64,000 nt of DNA from Dehalococcoidia bacterium (GTDB lineage: Bacteria; Chloroflexota; Dehalococcoidia; Lucifugimonadales; UBA826). The stretch is taken from the NCBI GenBank assembly GCA_029936675.1, contig JAPYSB010000003.1, positions 217,489 through 281,488 of the forward strand, written 5' to 3'. Shown one piece after another: positions 42,698-51,332 of the stretch. Each line of letters begins with the position of its first letter. Positions within the stretch are counted from its first letter, which is position 1. Under the pieces are notes generated by a model. That model had not been told where the DNA came from and made no database searches. It saw only the letters and a program-made list of their open reading frames with translations. The position numbers were made by a program, and so were the translations under genes.

Positions 42698-43642
42698 TTA
42701 GAATGTAGCTATTGGGTTTATTGGAGACCCTGTACCGCCTTTCACTACAAGCGGAGCTATAGTCAAATGAAATGTGTATCTGTTTAGTTCTTCACAAGTT
42801 TTTGCCAATCGGTCAAAATCTGCATTATCCAGAATCGGCATTCCCATGTGGGGTATGATCACCTCGTGGACAGCTATTCTCGCTGGATATTCGTAGTCTC
42901 GGTGACCTGATTCTTGAAGGTCCCAGCCCAGCAATGAAGCGTCTGTATCATATAGAAATTCAATTATTGAAGGTGCATTACCAGGGGTGTTAGGCGGGAA
43001 CGTCATCTCCAAGTGTGGATGTGCTTCCCAAAATGCCTTATAACCTGATCGTATAAAAACTGCATCTCCTGGTTGCGGTGTTATTCCCTGGTTTTTTGCC
43101 CAATCTTCTAGTTCCCAACCTTCTACCGGACTTTTTAAGTCAACAAAGTCGGTGCCTCTAAATTTTGGCATGTCATATAAAACCCCTCGGGTAACTATCC
43201 CGTCTCTCCAGTTTTCTATGGAATGAGTTGTGGCTCCTGATTCTGTTACCAAAGCTGGATCTTTGTCGTTATAGAGACGTCCACCCTCATTCACGCTTTT
43301 AGTAAAGAAATGGCAAAGTGCATCGATATGTGTGTTTACAAAGCCATGGTAGGAGACACCAATGTAATCTCCTGAACCTCTTTCGTGGACCAACATATTA
43401 TGATCGGCTGGTTTAGGATTTCTATGACGGTCGGGAATGACTGACTGCGTAGCCAAGGGATTCGCGCATGAAACGGTCCGCCCTGTGTTGATAAGACGGG
43501 CTGCCTCTTTCACTAAATCAGGAGTTATATGGTTAAGAGTTCCAAACTGGTCATCATCACCCCATCTTCCCCAGTTACTGAATTTAGTTTTGTAATCGAG
43601 ATATTCCTGTATGGTCGTTGGCGTTCGATCTTTAAGTCCCAT
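42698..43642 (-). CDS. Cyclase family protein (kynurenine formamidase-like)
   Basis: A 314-residue cyclase-family hydrolase. The metal motif reads YHGFVNTHIDALCHF (the family's HxGTHxDxxxH pattern), with further His and Asp in HEVIIPHMGMP and GWDLQESGHRD. Enzymes of this family hydrolyse N-formylkynurenine, isatin or cyclic imides. GTLNHITPDLVKEAARLI near the N-terminus matches the long subfamily. It is downstream (50 bases) of the enolase-family gene on the same strand. Substrate unknown. Confidence 0.87.
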   Translation of the reverse strand: MGLKDRTPTTIQEYLDYKTKFSNWGRWGDDDQFGTLNHITPDLVKEAARLINTGRTVSCANPLATQSVIPDRHRNPKPADHNMLVHERGSGDYIGVSYHGFVNTHIDALCHFFTKSVNEGGRLYNDKDPALVTESGATTHSIENWRDGIVTRGVLYDMPKFRGTDFVDLKSPVEGWELEDWAKNQGITPQPGDAVFIRSGYKAFWEAHPHLEMTFPPNTPGNAPSIIEFLYDTDASLLGWDLQESGHRDYEYPARIAVHEVIIPHMGMPILDNADFDRLAKTCEELNRYTFHLTIAPLVVKGGTGSPINPIATF

Positions 43643-43692
43643 ATTTTCTCACCTTAGTTATTGTATTAATAGCTTCTTCAAATCCACAAACC

Positions 43693-44880
43693 TTATGTAG
43701 CAGATTTCGCTGAATGATCCCAAGGAGCAATCCATTCTTCTTTTATTTCCATACCAAAACCTGGGGCATCTGAAGGTTTCACATAACCATCTTTTGGCAT
43801 CGGCATCCCGGGTATTGGGCAGACCTCTTCAAGTGGTATACCTGGATCTGATCCCATCCAGAATTCAGCCATTGGTGATTCCGGCATGGATATAGCAAAA
43901 TGTTGTCCCCACGGAGAAGCAGCTGCAGCATGTGGGATAGTAATTAACCCTGCCGCTTCTCCAATCGCATATATTTTGAGGGCTTCTGTTAATCCCCCAC
44001 ACCACTTTAAATCTGGTTGAAGTACATCGACCGCCCTGTTTTCTACCAATTGTCTAAACGTCCATCTCCCATGATGGTCTTCTCCTGTCGCTAGCGGAAC
44101 CCAATTGATTGCCTTTCGAAGCTCAATGTGACCTTCTAGATCTGTCGGTATCAGAGGTTCTTCCAGCCATCTCAATCCATATGGTCTGAGGCGCTCAGCC
44201 ATTCTTATAGCAAATTCCACATTAAAAGACATAACAGGGTTATACATTAATTCAGCGCTGTCACCCACAGTTTCTCTGGCAGAGGCGATCTTTTCTTCTA
44301 CTAAATTAAGTCCTTCTATTCCCATGTCGTAGTGGGCGGGATTTGAGACTTTATAATGCTTGAAACCTAGCTCCATTGACCAATCCAGATCGTCTGAAGT
44401 CACATAGCAAAGTGATTTCTCCCGACATGGTCCACCTAGCAGACTGTAGACTGGCTGCTCCATGAGTTTGCCTTTTAAATCCCATAGGGCAAGGTCGATC
44501 CCAGACTGGGCCACAGTTGCTATCCCACCTGCGCCAAACCTCTGAGTAGATCGCCACATCAGGTCATTCAGAAACTCTAGGGCAAAACAATCCCTACCTT
44601 CAAGCAAAGGCGCAAAATGATAATCGACTATTGATGCTGTTATTTCTCCAAAGCTAGTTTGTCCGAGCCCCCAAGTCCCGTCATCAGCGATAACCTGGAT
44701 CCAAATACTTTCGGTGGTATTTGCCCCTGGCATCTTGCCATGCGCGGTTGTAAATTCCGGATATTTATTTATCGGAAGAGCTCTGGAGGATGTATTGTTC
44801 CAATTTGGTCGTCTGGGCTTTGATGTAAGGGGGGCTTTAGGTATATCTACTTGGACGGCTCTAATCTTTTTAATATTCAT
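43693..44880 (-). CDS. Enolase-superfamily dehydratase, L-rhamnonate dehydratase-like
   Basis: A 395-residue enolase-superfamily protein resembling L-rhamnonate dehydratase in RWLEEPLIPTDLEGHIELR, ATGEDHHGRWTFRQLVE, VLQPDLKWCGGLTEALKIY and IPHAAAASPWGQHFA. The first metal ligand is changed: the family's LMxDxxMS-type Asp is Asn214 here (LMYNPVMSFN, codon AAC). The other acidic ligands, Glu in LEEP and Glu in GEDH, remain. Start ATG at 44880 with GGAG upstream. It is upstream of the cyclase gene. Metal binding may be weakened or the reaction different. Confidence 0.85.
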   Translation of the reverse strand: MNIKKIRAVQVDIPKAPLTSKPRRPNWNNTSSRALPINKYPEFTTAHGKMPGANTTESIWIQVIADDGTWGLGQTSFGEITASIVDYHFAPLLEGRDCFALEFLNDLMWRSTQRFGAGGIATVAQSGIDLALWDLKGKLMEQPVYSLLGGPCREKSLCYVTSDDLDWSMELGFKHYKVSNPAHYDMGIEGLNLVEEKIASARETVGDSAELMYNPVMSFNVEFAIRMAERLRPYGLRWLEEPLIPTDLEGHIELRKAINWVPLATGEDHHGRWTFRQLVENRAVDVLQPDLKWCGGLTEALKIYAIGEAAGLITIPHAAAASPWGQHFAISMPESPMAEFWMGSDPGIPLEEVCPIPGMPMPKDGYVKPSDAPGFGMEIKEEWIAPWDHSAKSAT

Positions 44881-44992
44881 CGAATACTCCACGGACACGA
44901 TATAGATTGGGTCCTTTTTGATCCAACACTAGCTTATGTAAGCTTCATTTTCTGAATGATACATGTCTATACCGCGAGATTCATAAAGGGGT

Positions 44993-46201
44993 TTATATCT
45001 TCCGTAAATTTTTAAAGGTCACGAAGGTGACTATGGCCAATAGAATCAAGGCTCCCCCATGCAATGAAATGGCAGTGGTTACGCCTAATATGGAAGCTAG
45101 AGCTCCGATTTCTAAGTTTCCTAAAGGAGCAGTCCCCACTGCCGTTGTCCAAGCCCCCATAGCCCTGCCTCTTAAATCATTAGGAACCAATCTTTGTAGC
45201 AAGGTTTGGGAAAATAAATCGGAGAGGGCCATCATTCCACTCATTACAACAATTGCCAAAATAGCTATATGAACTGAAGGTGCCAGCCCTAGAAGGAGAA
45301 GGGCTATACCAAAAACATGCAAAACAATTATAAATCGAACTCCTTGCCGATCACTCTGCCCCAACATTGAAACGAGGGCGATTGCTATTATGCCTCCGGC
45401 GGAACTGAAGGCGTCCAAAACCCCCAATCCTTCAGGGCCCATACCCCAGATGTCGCGTGCGATGCTGGGCATTAGGGCGTTTGAGGTAAATCCAAGTAAT
45501 TCCACAGACATTACTATCAAGACCAAGGCAGATAAAGTGCGGTTACGTTTTAATTCTCCCCAGAATTCAGAAAAACCATTTGCCAGGCTTCCTTTTCTTG
45601 AAGGGGCTGAATCTCCAGACGATTTGATTAAGGTGAAGAAGAAAAAGGCACACCCACAACCGACAGATATTGCAAAATATCCAGCTTCAGCCCCCCATTT
45701 TCCAAGAGCAAAACCGACCACTAGGGCCCCGACCATTCCCCCACTGCGCATAGCCAGGCCGAGATAAGACATGCCCAATAATCCATTTTCTTGACCTACC
45801 AAGTCAAAAACAAAACTTCGGTTGATGGTATGCAGCATCATATGGATAGTTCCACCAACCGCCGGAATTAACAATAAATGCCATAACTCTGCTTTGCCAG
45901 ATGCCAATAAAAGACCCATCAAAAATGCCACTAGTGCAGCTGTTGCCATGAGTACCCGTATGAGTGTTCTCCTGTCTATGAGGTCTGAAATAGTGCCAGC
46001 TGTTATCCCTAGAAAGAATGCAGGTGCATGTCGGATACCCACGGCTAAACCCACCATGAACGGAGAGTCGGTCAGTTCCAGAATTACCCAACCTAAGACG
46101 ACGTTTTCACCACGGGTAACGTTTTCGAAGAAAGTTGAGAGAGCCAATAGTCTGAAGTCTCGCAACTTCATCACAGGGGACTGTATTATTTTGTTTATCA
46201 A
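44993..46201 (-). CDS. MFS transporter
   Basis: A 402-residue major facilitator with about 12 helices, first near residues 20-45; the loop GTISDLIDRRTLIR is a motif-A-like loop 2-3. Sequence style matches enterobactin-exporter or drug-type permeases rather than sugar symporters. Solute unknown. It is downstream of an SDR gene by 23 bases on the same strand, and upstream of the enolase-family gene by about 110 bases, so it may import the substrate of that block. Confidence 0.86.
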   Translation of the reverse strand: MINKIIQSPVMKLRDFRLLALSTFFENVTRGENVVLGWVILELTDSPFMVGLAVGIRHAPAFFLGITAGTISDLIDRRTLIRVLMATAALVAFLMGLLLASGKAELWHLLLIPAVGGTIHMMLHTINRSFVFDLVGQENGLLGMSYLGLAMRSGGMVGALVVGFALGKWGAEAGYFAISVGCGCAFFFFTLIKSSGDSAPSRKGSLANGFSEFWGELKRNRTLSALVLIVMSVELLGFTSNALMPSIARDIWGMGPEGLGVLDAFSSAGGIIAIALVSMLGQSDRQGVRFIIVLHVFGIALLLLGLAPSVHIAILAIVVMSGMMALSDLFSQTLLQRLVPNDLRGRAMGAWTTAVGTAPLGNLEIGALASILGVTTAISLHGGALILLAIVTFVTFKNLRKI

Positions 46202-46224
46202 ATCAGTTAGGGGCTACGAACAAA

Positions 46225-47028
46225 TTATCTTCCAAATGAGTTTTGTCCGGCCGTTGTACCTCCATCTACCATGTAGACTCCACCATTGCAGAAGCTGCTT
46301 TCATCACTGGCCAGAAACATCATTAGGTTACCGACTTCCTCTGGTTCTCCATATCGCCTCTGTGGATTACCTGCAGCAACAGCTTCCTGCGCTTCTTCGA
46401 CTGTACTGAAGCCTTGTTTTCCTTCAGAAACTCGCTGTTCTTCTATTGATCTCATCATCCGGGTTTGTATCGGGGCCGGATTAACTGTGTTCACCCGAAT
46501 GCCCATAGAGGAGCCTTCCATCGCTGCGGTCCGCATTAGCCCGATTACCGCGTGTTTACTGGTAGAGTAGGGTGCCATCCCTGCTGATCCTCTAACCCCA
46601 GCAGTGGATGATGTAATTACAATACTTCCACCCCCTCTTTCACGCATTACCGGCATAACATACTTTAAACCCAGCCATACCCCTTTAACGTTTACTGACA
46701 TTACCTTGTCAAACATATCAACGGGAGTATCAATGATCGAGTTCACTTCTCCTTCTATTCCAGCGTTTGCGATAAATACGTCGATACCACCGTGGCGTTC
46801 AACAGTAGCATTTACGAACTGTTGTACTTGAACCGGGTCCGTTGTATCACCGACAACATAGCTTACATTTTCATCTCCGATGTCCTGGACCACACTCTTC
46901 AGGGCAGATTCACTTAGGTCGATCAAAACTACATGAGCACCCTCTTTTGCGAAAAGTTTTGCTGCTGCTTGGCCAATACCTCCAGCACCGCCTGTTATTA
47001 CTGCTACTTTACCAGTGAGCCTTGCCAT
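46225..47028 (-). CDS. SDR family oxidoreductase
   Basis: A 267-residue classical short-chain dehydrogenase: TGGAGGIGQAAAKLFAKEGAHVVLIDLS (NAD site with Asp after the second strand, so NAD is likely), IANAGIEGEV, catalytic SSTAGV and YSTSKHAVIGL, and the usual SSFCNGGVYMVDGGTTAG close to the C-terminus. Start is the ATG at 47028; the longer frame to 47046 contains the ribosome-binding site (GAGAGG). It precedes the MFS transporter gene. Substrate unknown. Confidence 0.88.
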   Translation of the reverse strand: MARLTGKVAVITGGAGGIGQAAAKLFAKEGAHVVLIDLSESALKSVVQDIGDENVSYVVGDTTDPVQVQQFVNATVERHGGIDVFIANAGIEGEVNSIIDTPVDMFDKVMSVNVKGVWLGLKYVMPVMRERGGGSIVITSSTAGVRGSAGMAPYSTSKHAVIGLMRTAAMEGSSMGIRVNTVNPAPIQTRMMRSIEEQRVSEGKQGFSTVEEAQEAVAAGNPQRRYGEPEEVGNLMMFLASDESSFCNGGVYMVDGGTTAGQNSFGR

Positions 47029-47074
47029 AGCGTACCTCTCTCGCACTTATTTTTTTAATTAAATCAAAGGATGA

Positions 47075-47692
47075 CTAAATTCTGTGGAGGATTCTATTGT
47101 TAGTCTGGAATCCACTCACTGTGAGATCACTCACCGCATCCCTGTTTTTCTTATGATCAGGATTTGTGTTTATCGTGGAGATAGTGTCCGCGAGTTCTTC
47201 CAGAGTTTCTATAGGAGTGGTGAGCCTTACGATATCTAAGTCAGATGCTAAAGGTCGAGTCACCATTGGTTTTTTTTCAAATTTATCTCTCCATTGCAGC
47301 AATGCTTCTATCAAAAGTTGGGATTGGCCTCTTTTGGCTTTCATATATCTACGGTTGATGTATTGTGCTTTATCTAATGAAGTATTTTCCGGAGCGGCTA
47401 ATATAACCAGTGTCTGGTAGGTGACTTTGCTACACAGCTCCTCAAGGGCCATTAGTCTTGCCTGCCCTTCTGGAGAGTTTGACACAGCCGTTTCGATCTC
47501 AGTTACTTCACTTAGTGTCAGACCTGTAATAGCAGTTGTAACGTCTCGGGTTTGAAGGTGGGAAGATGCACTGGTAGCAGTTACAAGTCCGGATTTGCCG
47601 GTGGCCTCCAAAGACTTTTTGACCCCTTCTGCTAGTATGAATTCCTTTCCAGGTAACGGCACTCTTCTGATTTCTATCAATGCGTTGGTCAT
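47075..47692 (-). CDS. Protein of unknown function (possible dimeric alpha/beta-barrel)
   Basis: A 205-residue protein that I cannot assign. It opens ALIEIRRVPLPGKEFILAEGVKKSLEATGKSGLV, has a duplicated-looking arrangement of short strands and helices (TRDVTTAITGLTLSEVTEIETAV, then LVILAAPENTSLDKAQYINRRYMKAKRGQSQLLIEALLQW), and no membrane segment or signal. The pattern of two similar alpha/beta halves resembles NIPSNAP-type or ABM-type dimeric folds, but this is a guess. Start ATG at 47692 with GGAGG seven bases upstream. It precedes the SDR gene on the same strand. Confidence 0.65.
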   Translation of the reverse strand: MTNALIEIRRVPLPGKEFILAEGVKKSLEATGKSGLVTATSASSHLQTRDVTTAITGLTLSEVTEIETAVSNSPEGQARLMALEELCSKVTYQTLVILAAPENTSLDKAQYINRRYMKAKRGQSQLLIEALLQWRDKFEKKPMVTRPLASDLDIVRLTTPIETLEELADTISTINTNPDHKKNRDAVSDLTVSGFQTNNRILHRI

Positions 47693-47836
47693 GTAAGCCT
47701 CCAAATGGAATCTGTTGTATTAGACTTTGATTGTAATAAATTAGATTCCTCCTTAACAAACTAGGAGCTTAAAATGATTTTGAATTTTGTTTGAGAATCT
47801 GAAAAAAGTTGTTCTGATTGTTTTATTGGATGGAGG

Positions 47837-47870
47837 GGGTTAACCCATAAAATATGCCCGAAGTGGGTTA
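47837..47870. repeat. Repeated GGGTTA/TAACCC half-sites upstream of a monooxygenase gene
   Basis: GGGTTAACCC (47837-47846) is a perfect 10-bp palindrome, and a third GGGTTA follows at 47865-47870 in the 252-base gap before the LLM gene at 47945. Together they give three half-sites over 34 bases, the layout of an operator. No regulator gene is adjacent. Confidence 0.28.
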
Positions 47871-47944
47871 GGATTGGTAAATCTAAGAGGTTATCCCAAT
47901 GTATGTAAGAGAATTATAGAAACATATATATCAAGGAAATTTAA

Positions 47945-48946
47945 ATGGAATTTGGAGTACAAGTTAATTGTTACGAAACTGATTGGGCAGCTATTTCTAA
48001 AACCATTTTAGCTATGGAAAATGGACAATGGAGTAGTTTATGGTTTGCTGACCATTTTTTGCCCCCCCATGCCTTGAGTTCAAAAACCAATCAGTCCGAA
48101 GCAGAAAGTGAATCGGCTTTTGAAGGATTCACTATTTTGGCAGTAGCGGCTGGGATGACTAAAAGATTAAGGTTAGGTCATTTAGTTTTGGGTAACTCCT
48201 ACAGAAACCCTGGGCTTGTGGCCAAAATGGCTACCACGTTGGATCAAGCCTCTGAAGGTAGGTTCACCCTATCCTTAGGGGCCTCTTGGTATGAAAGAGA
48301 ACATTTGGCATATGGTTGGCCGTTTCCTTCTATGAAGGAGCGATCAGATAGGTTCGAGGAAGCCTGCGAATTAATCAGATTATTATTTAAATCGAATGAA
48401 CCGGTTAATTACGAGGGGGAATATTATCAATTGGATCAAGCTCCAATGTCTCCGGGATGCTATCAAATCCCACACATACCAATATTAGTCGGAGGCACCG
48501 GAGAAAAAAGAACCTTGCTGACCCTAGCTAAATATGGAGATGTCTTCAATTTGGATGGATGGTCAGGAAGGGGTATGTCTATGGATTTATATAAACATAA
48601 AATCGAGGTTTTGGAAAAACATTGTGAGAAAGTGGGCCGGAATTTGGATGAGATTAAGAAAACATTACTTATGCCAATAAAAATCACAGATGATGAAAAA
48701 GAAGCAAAAAAATTCATTGTGAAATTGGGTTATCGTTCATCCGACCCCACTCACGGAAATTACGGGGGTGAATTGGTTGGAGCAGAACAAAGTGGGTCTG
48801 TTGCCGGTAATTTGAATTATGTAATTGAGCGGATTGAAGAGTTTGCGAAAGAAGGGGTTGAAGAAATTATGTTTGGAGGGATAGAAACAGGAGATATAGA
48901 CACTCTACAGATGATAGATGAGCAAATAGTAAGTCGGTTCACGTAG
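47945..48946 (+). CDS. LLM class oxidoreductase (F420- or flavin-dependent)
   Basis: A 333-residue luciferase-fold protein: SSLWFADHFLPPHALSSKTN, RLRLGHLVLGNSYRNPGLVAKMATTLDQASEGRFTLSLGASWYEREHLAYG (flavin-phosphate region), IPILVGGTGEKRTLLTLAKYGDVFNL, then a late helix pair. Sequence style is of the F420-dependent TIGR03560-type group. AAGGAA lies about seven bases before the ATG. Followed after 38 bases by an amidohydrolase gene on the same strand. Confidence 0.88.
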   Translation: MEFGVQVNCYETDWAAISKTILAMENGQWSSLWFADHFLPPHALSSKTNQSEAESESAFEGFTILAVAAGMTKRLRLGHLVLGNSYRNPGLVAKMATTLDQASEGRFTLSLGASWYEREHLAYGWPFPSMKERSDRFEEACELIRLLFKSNEPVNYEGEYYQLDQAPMSPGCYQIPHIPILVGGTGEKRTLLTLAKYGDVFNLDGWSGRGMSMDLYKHKIEVLEKHCEKVGRNLDEIKKTLLMPIKITDDEKEAKKFIVKLGYRSSDPTHGNYGGELVGAEQSGSVAGNLNYVIERIEEFAKEGVEEIMFGGIETGDIDTLQMIDEQIVSRFT

Positions 48947-48984
48947 AGTGACTAAATCATTAACACATCAGGTGGAAGGTAGTG

Positions 48985-50355
48985 ATGGCTGATAAACGGA
49001 TTCTCCTTCACAACGCTACATACATTATTACTATGGATGGCGAAAGACGCATAATCAAAGACGGCAGCATATTGGTGGAAAATGATCGTATCGCAGCCGT
49101 AGATAAAACGATTAACACATCACAGTTAGAAATAAACAAAGTGATTAATGCCAAAGATATGGTTGTCACTCCCGGATTTATCAATGGTCATTGCCACATA
49201 AGCTATGCACATGCTACGCGTGGTATATTTCCAGATGATCTGGGAAACGACTATCTTGTTAATGTGTTTCGTCTTCAAGATTCGATGTCGTCAAAGGAGG
49301 AGTTTTTAACCTCTCTCTTAGCTATAACAGAACTTCTGAGTTATGGCACGACTACTATCGTGGACCCTGGCAGTACTAAGCACGTTGATTTATGTATGGA
49401 AGCGTACGAACAAACTGGAGTTAGGCTTATCACTGGGATTCAAGTCACTGATCGGGAAAACCCATATCGAATGAATGTCTACTCCCATGATGAAGCATTA
49501 CAGACCACGGAATCTTTTATCACGCAATATAACGGTGCCTTGGAAGGGAAATTACATGCCTGGGCAATGCCATTTTCACCTGAATATGTTGGTGGGCCCT
49601 TGCTAAAGGATCTAAAGCTTCTGTCAGATCAATTGGAAGTTGGCAGCACTCTCCATATTAACAACGCGGGTAGGTTTAAATCTGATGGGTCGAAGGAATC
49701 TCCCATACTCGCATTGGAGGAATACGGATTCGTTGGTTCAAATGTAACTTTGGCACATTGTGTAGGTTTGTCAGATAAGGAAATCGCTTTGTTAGCTTCG
49801 ACTGGTACGGCGGTGATTACTTGTCCCACCAACGTGGTGAAAAACGGAGGCGGTTACGGTAAAAATTTTCCTCTACCTGACTTATTGGAAGCTAACGTGC
49901 GAGTCGGGCTAGGTACAGATGCTGGAAATAATTCCAATCTTCTAGAGACTAATCGGTCAATGTATTTGGCTGCAGTACTCATAAAGGATGCCACTGGGGA
50001 TACAACCCAAATACCACCTGAAAAAGCTTTGGAATTAGCGACTATAGATGGGGCAAAGGCTTTAGGTTTAGATTCGGAAATAGGGTCCTTGGAAGTTGGG
50101 AAAAAGGCCGATATAGTTATGTATGACACCCTACGTCCCGAGTGGCAGTCTCTTTTTAACCCTGTGAATAGTCTTGTCTATAGTGCGGATGGTAGAAGTG
50201 TGAAAACTGTCATAGTAGATGGGAATGTAGTGATAGAAGATTATGTTCCTAATTTTGTTGACACCGAAAAGCTAATACGAGAGGTGCAGGATATTGGAAC
50301 GGATATGATGAAGCGGAATGAGGTGTCCTTCCCTCAAAAATGGCCGATAGTTTAG
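48985..50355 (+). CDS. Amidohydrolase family protein (AtzA/TrzN/SAH-deaminase-like)
   Basis: A 456-residue metal-dependent amidohydrolase. The first metal motif is TPGFINGHCHISYAHATRG (HxH), further ligands lie in TLHINNAGRF, LAHCVGLSDKE and GLGTDAGNNSN (Asp). The fold and position of motifs match deaminases of guanine, adenosine-homocysteine or triazine. Start is the ATG at 48985, with GGAAGG six bases upstream (the GTG three bases earlier is too close). Its substrate is unknown; neighbouring genes suggest a nitrogen-containing organic compound. Confidence 0.87.
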   Translation: MADKRILLHNATYIITMDGERRIIKDGSILVENDRIAAVDKTINTSQLEINKVINAKDMVVTPGFINGHCHISYAHATRGIFPDDLGNDYLVNVFRLQDSMSSKEEFLTSLLAITELLSYGTTTIVDPGSTKHVDLCMEAYEQTGVRLITGIQVTDRENPYRMNVYSHDEALQTTESFITQYNGALEGKLHAWAMPFSPEYVGGPLLKDLKLLSDQLEVGSTLHINNAGRFKSDGSKESPILALEEYGFVGSNVTLAHCVGLSDKEIALLASTGTAVITCPTNVVKNGGGYGKNFPLPDLLEANVRVGLGTDAGNNSNLLETNRSMYLAAVLIKDATGDTTQIPPEKALELATIDGAKALGLDSEIGSLEVGKKADIVMYDTLRPEWQSLFNPVNSLVYSADGRSVKTVIVDGNVVIEDYVPNFVDTEKLIREVQDIGTDMMKRNEVSFPQKWPIV

Positions 50356-50370
50356 CTGATTTTAGGTCTT

Positions 50371-51327
50371 TTAGTAGGTTCCGAATTTATAGGGTATATC
50401 CTCTGATGTTTGGTCTTTAACCCACTCAGGTCGTAAATTTCCAATGATGGTCTCAACTTCAGACAAATCGCGAGAAGTAAGTTTCCAGGTTGTAGCCTTG
50501 ACTGCATTTTCAACTTGAGCAACTGATTTCATACCCACAATAGCTGAGGTTACCGCAGAGTTGGCCAAGACCCATGCAATTGCCAACTGTATTAGATCCC
50601 TTCCCTGGCTTTTAGCCCATTTTTCTAATTGCTGGGTTACCTCATAAATAGTTTCAAACATAGCTCCCTGGAAGAAATTGAACAATCTTCTTTCATCATC
50701 GTTGGCGAATATATGCCCAGGTTTGTAGCTCCCGCCCAACAGACCTTTGGCTAATACTGAATGAGGAATAATGCCTATTTCATTTTGCCTACAGAATTCC
50801 AAAGTTAGGTCTTCCTGTCGGAAGAGTAAGTTGTAGCGAGGCTGGGAGCTGATAATTGTGCCAAATTCCATAGCTTCCTGCGTTTGGTCGGACGTGAAGT
50901 TCGATAATCCTATATGTCGGATCTTGCCTTGGTCCTTGAGGGCCATAAGGATTTCCATGGTATTTTGTATAGGCCATTTGGGCTGTGGGGTATGAAGCTG
51001 ATATAGATCAATATATTCGACATTCAAAGCTGATAAACTGTTTTCTATCGCTTCATAAATGTGTTTTTCTGAATGATCTGGGCCTGACAGCTTGGAAGCG
51101 AGAATCACTGAATCTCGTCTGCCTTTTAAGGCTTGCCCCAAAACCGATTCACTAGTTTGGTAACCCTCAGCAGTATCGATAAAAGTAATTCCTAGGTCCA
51201 CTGCCGCCTGGATGGTTCCTACAGCTTGTTTTAGGTCGACATTTCCCATACCTCCCCCTATTGGCCAGGCACCAAAGCATACCGTGGAGACTTTTAAATC
51301 AGATTTTCCTAATACTCTTGTTTCCAT
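50371..51327 (-). CDS. Aldo/keto reductase
   Basis: A 318-residue aldo/keto reductase with the tetrad: Asp and Tyr in TFIDTAEGYQTSE, Lys in VILASKLSG, His in LYQLHTPQP. The usual NADP(H) site follows in GIIPHSVLAKGLL and AIVGMKSVAQVENA. It reduces aldehydes or ketones. It starts 5 bases after the stop of the upstream serine hydrolase gene on the same strand, so the two are translationally coupled. Substrate unknown. Confidence 0.88.
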   Translation of the reverse strand: METRVLGKSDLKVSTVCFGAWPIGGGMGNVDLKQAVGTIQAAVDLGITFIDTAEGYQTSESVLGQALKGRRDSVILASKLSGPDHSEKHIYEAIENSLSALNVEYIDLYQLHTPQPKWPIQNTMEILMALKDQGKIRHIGLSNFTSDQTQEAMEFGTIISSQPRYNLLFRQEDLTLEFCRQNEIGIIPHSVLAKGLLGGSYKPGHIFANDDERRLFNFFQGAMFETIYEVTQQLEKWAKSQGRDLIQLAIAWVLANSAVTSAIVGMKSVAQVENAVKATTWKLTSRDLSEVETIIGNLRPEWVKDQTSEDIPYKFGTY

Positions 51328-51332
51328 TTTTT

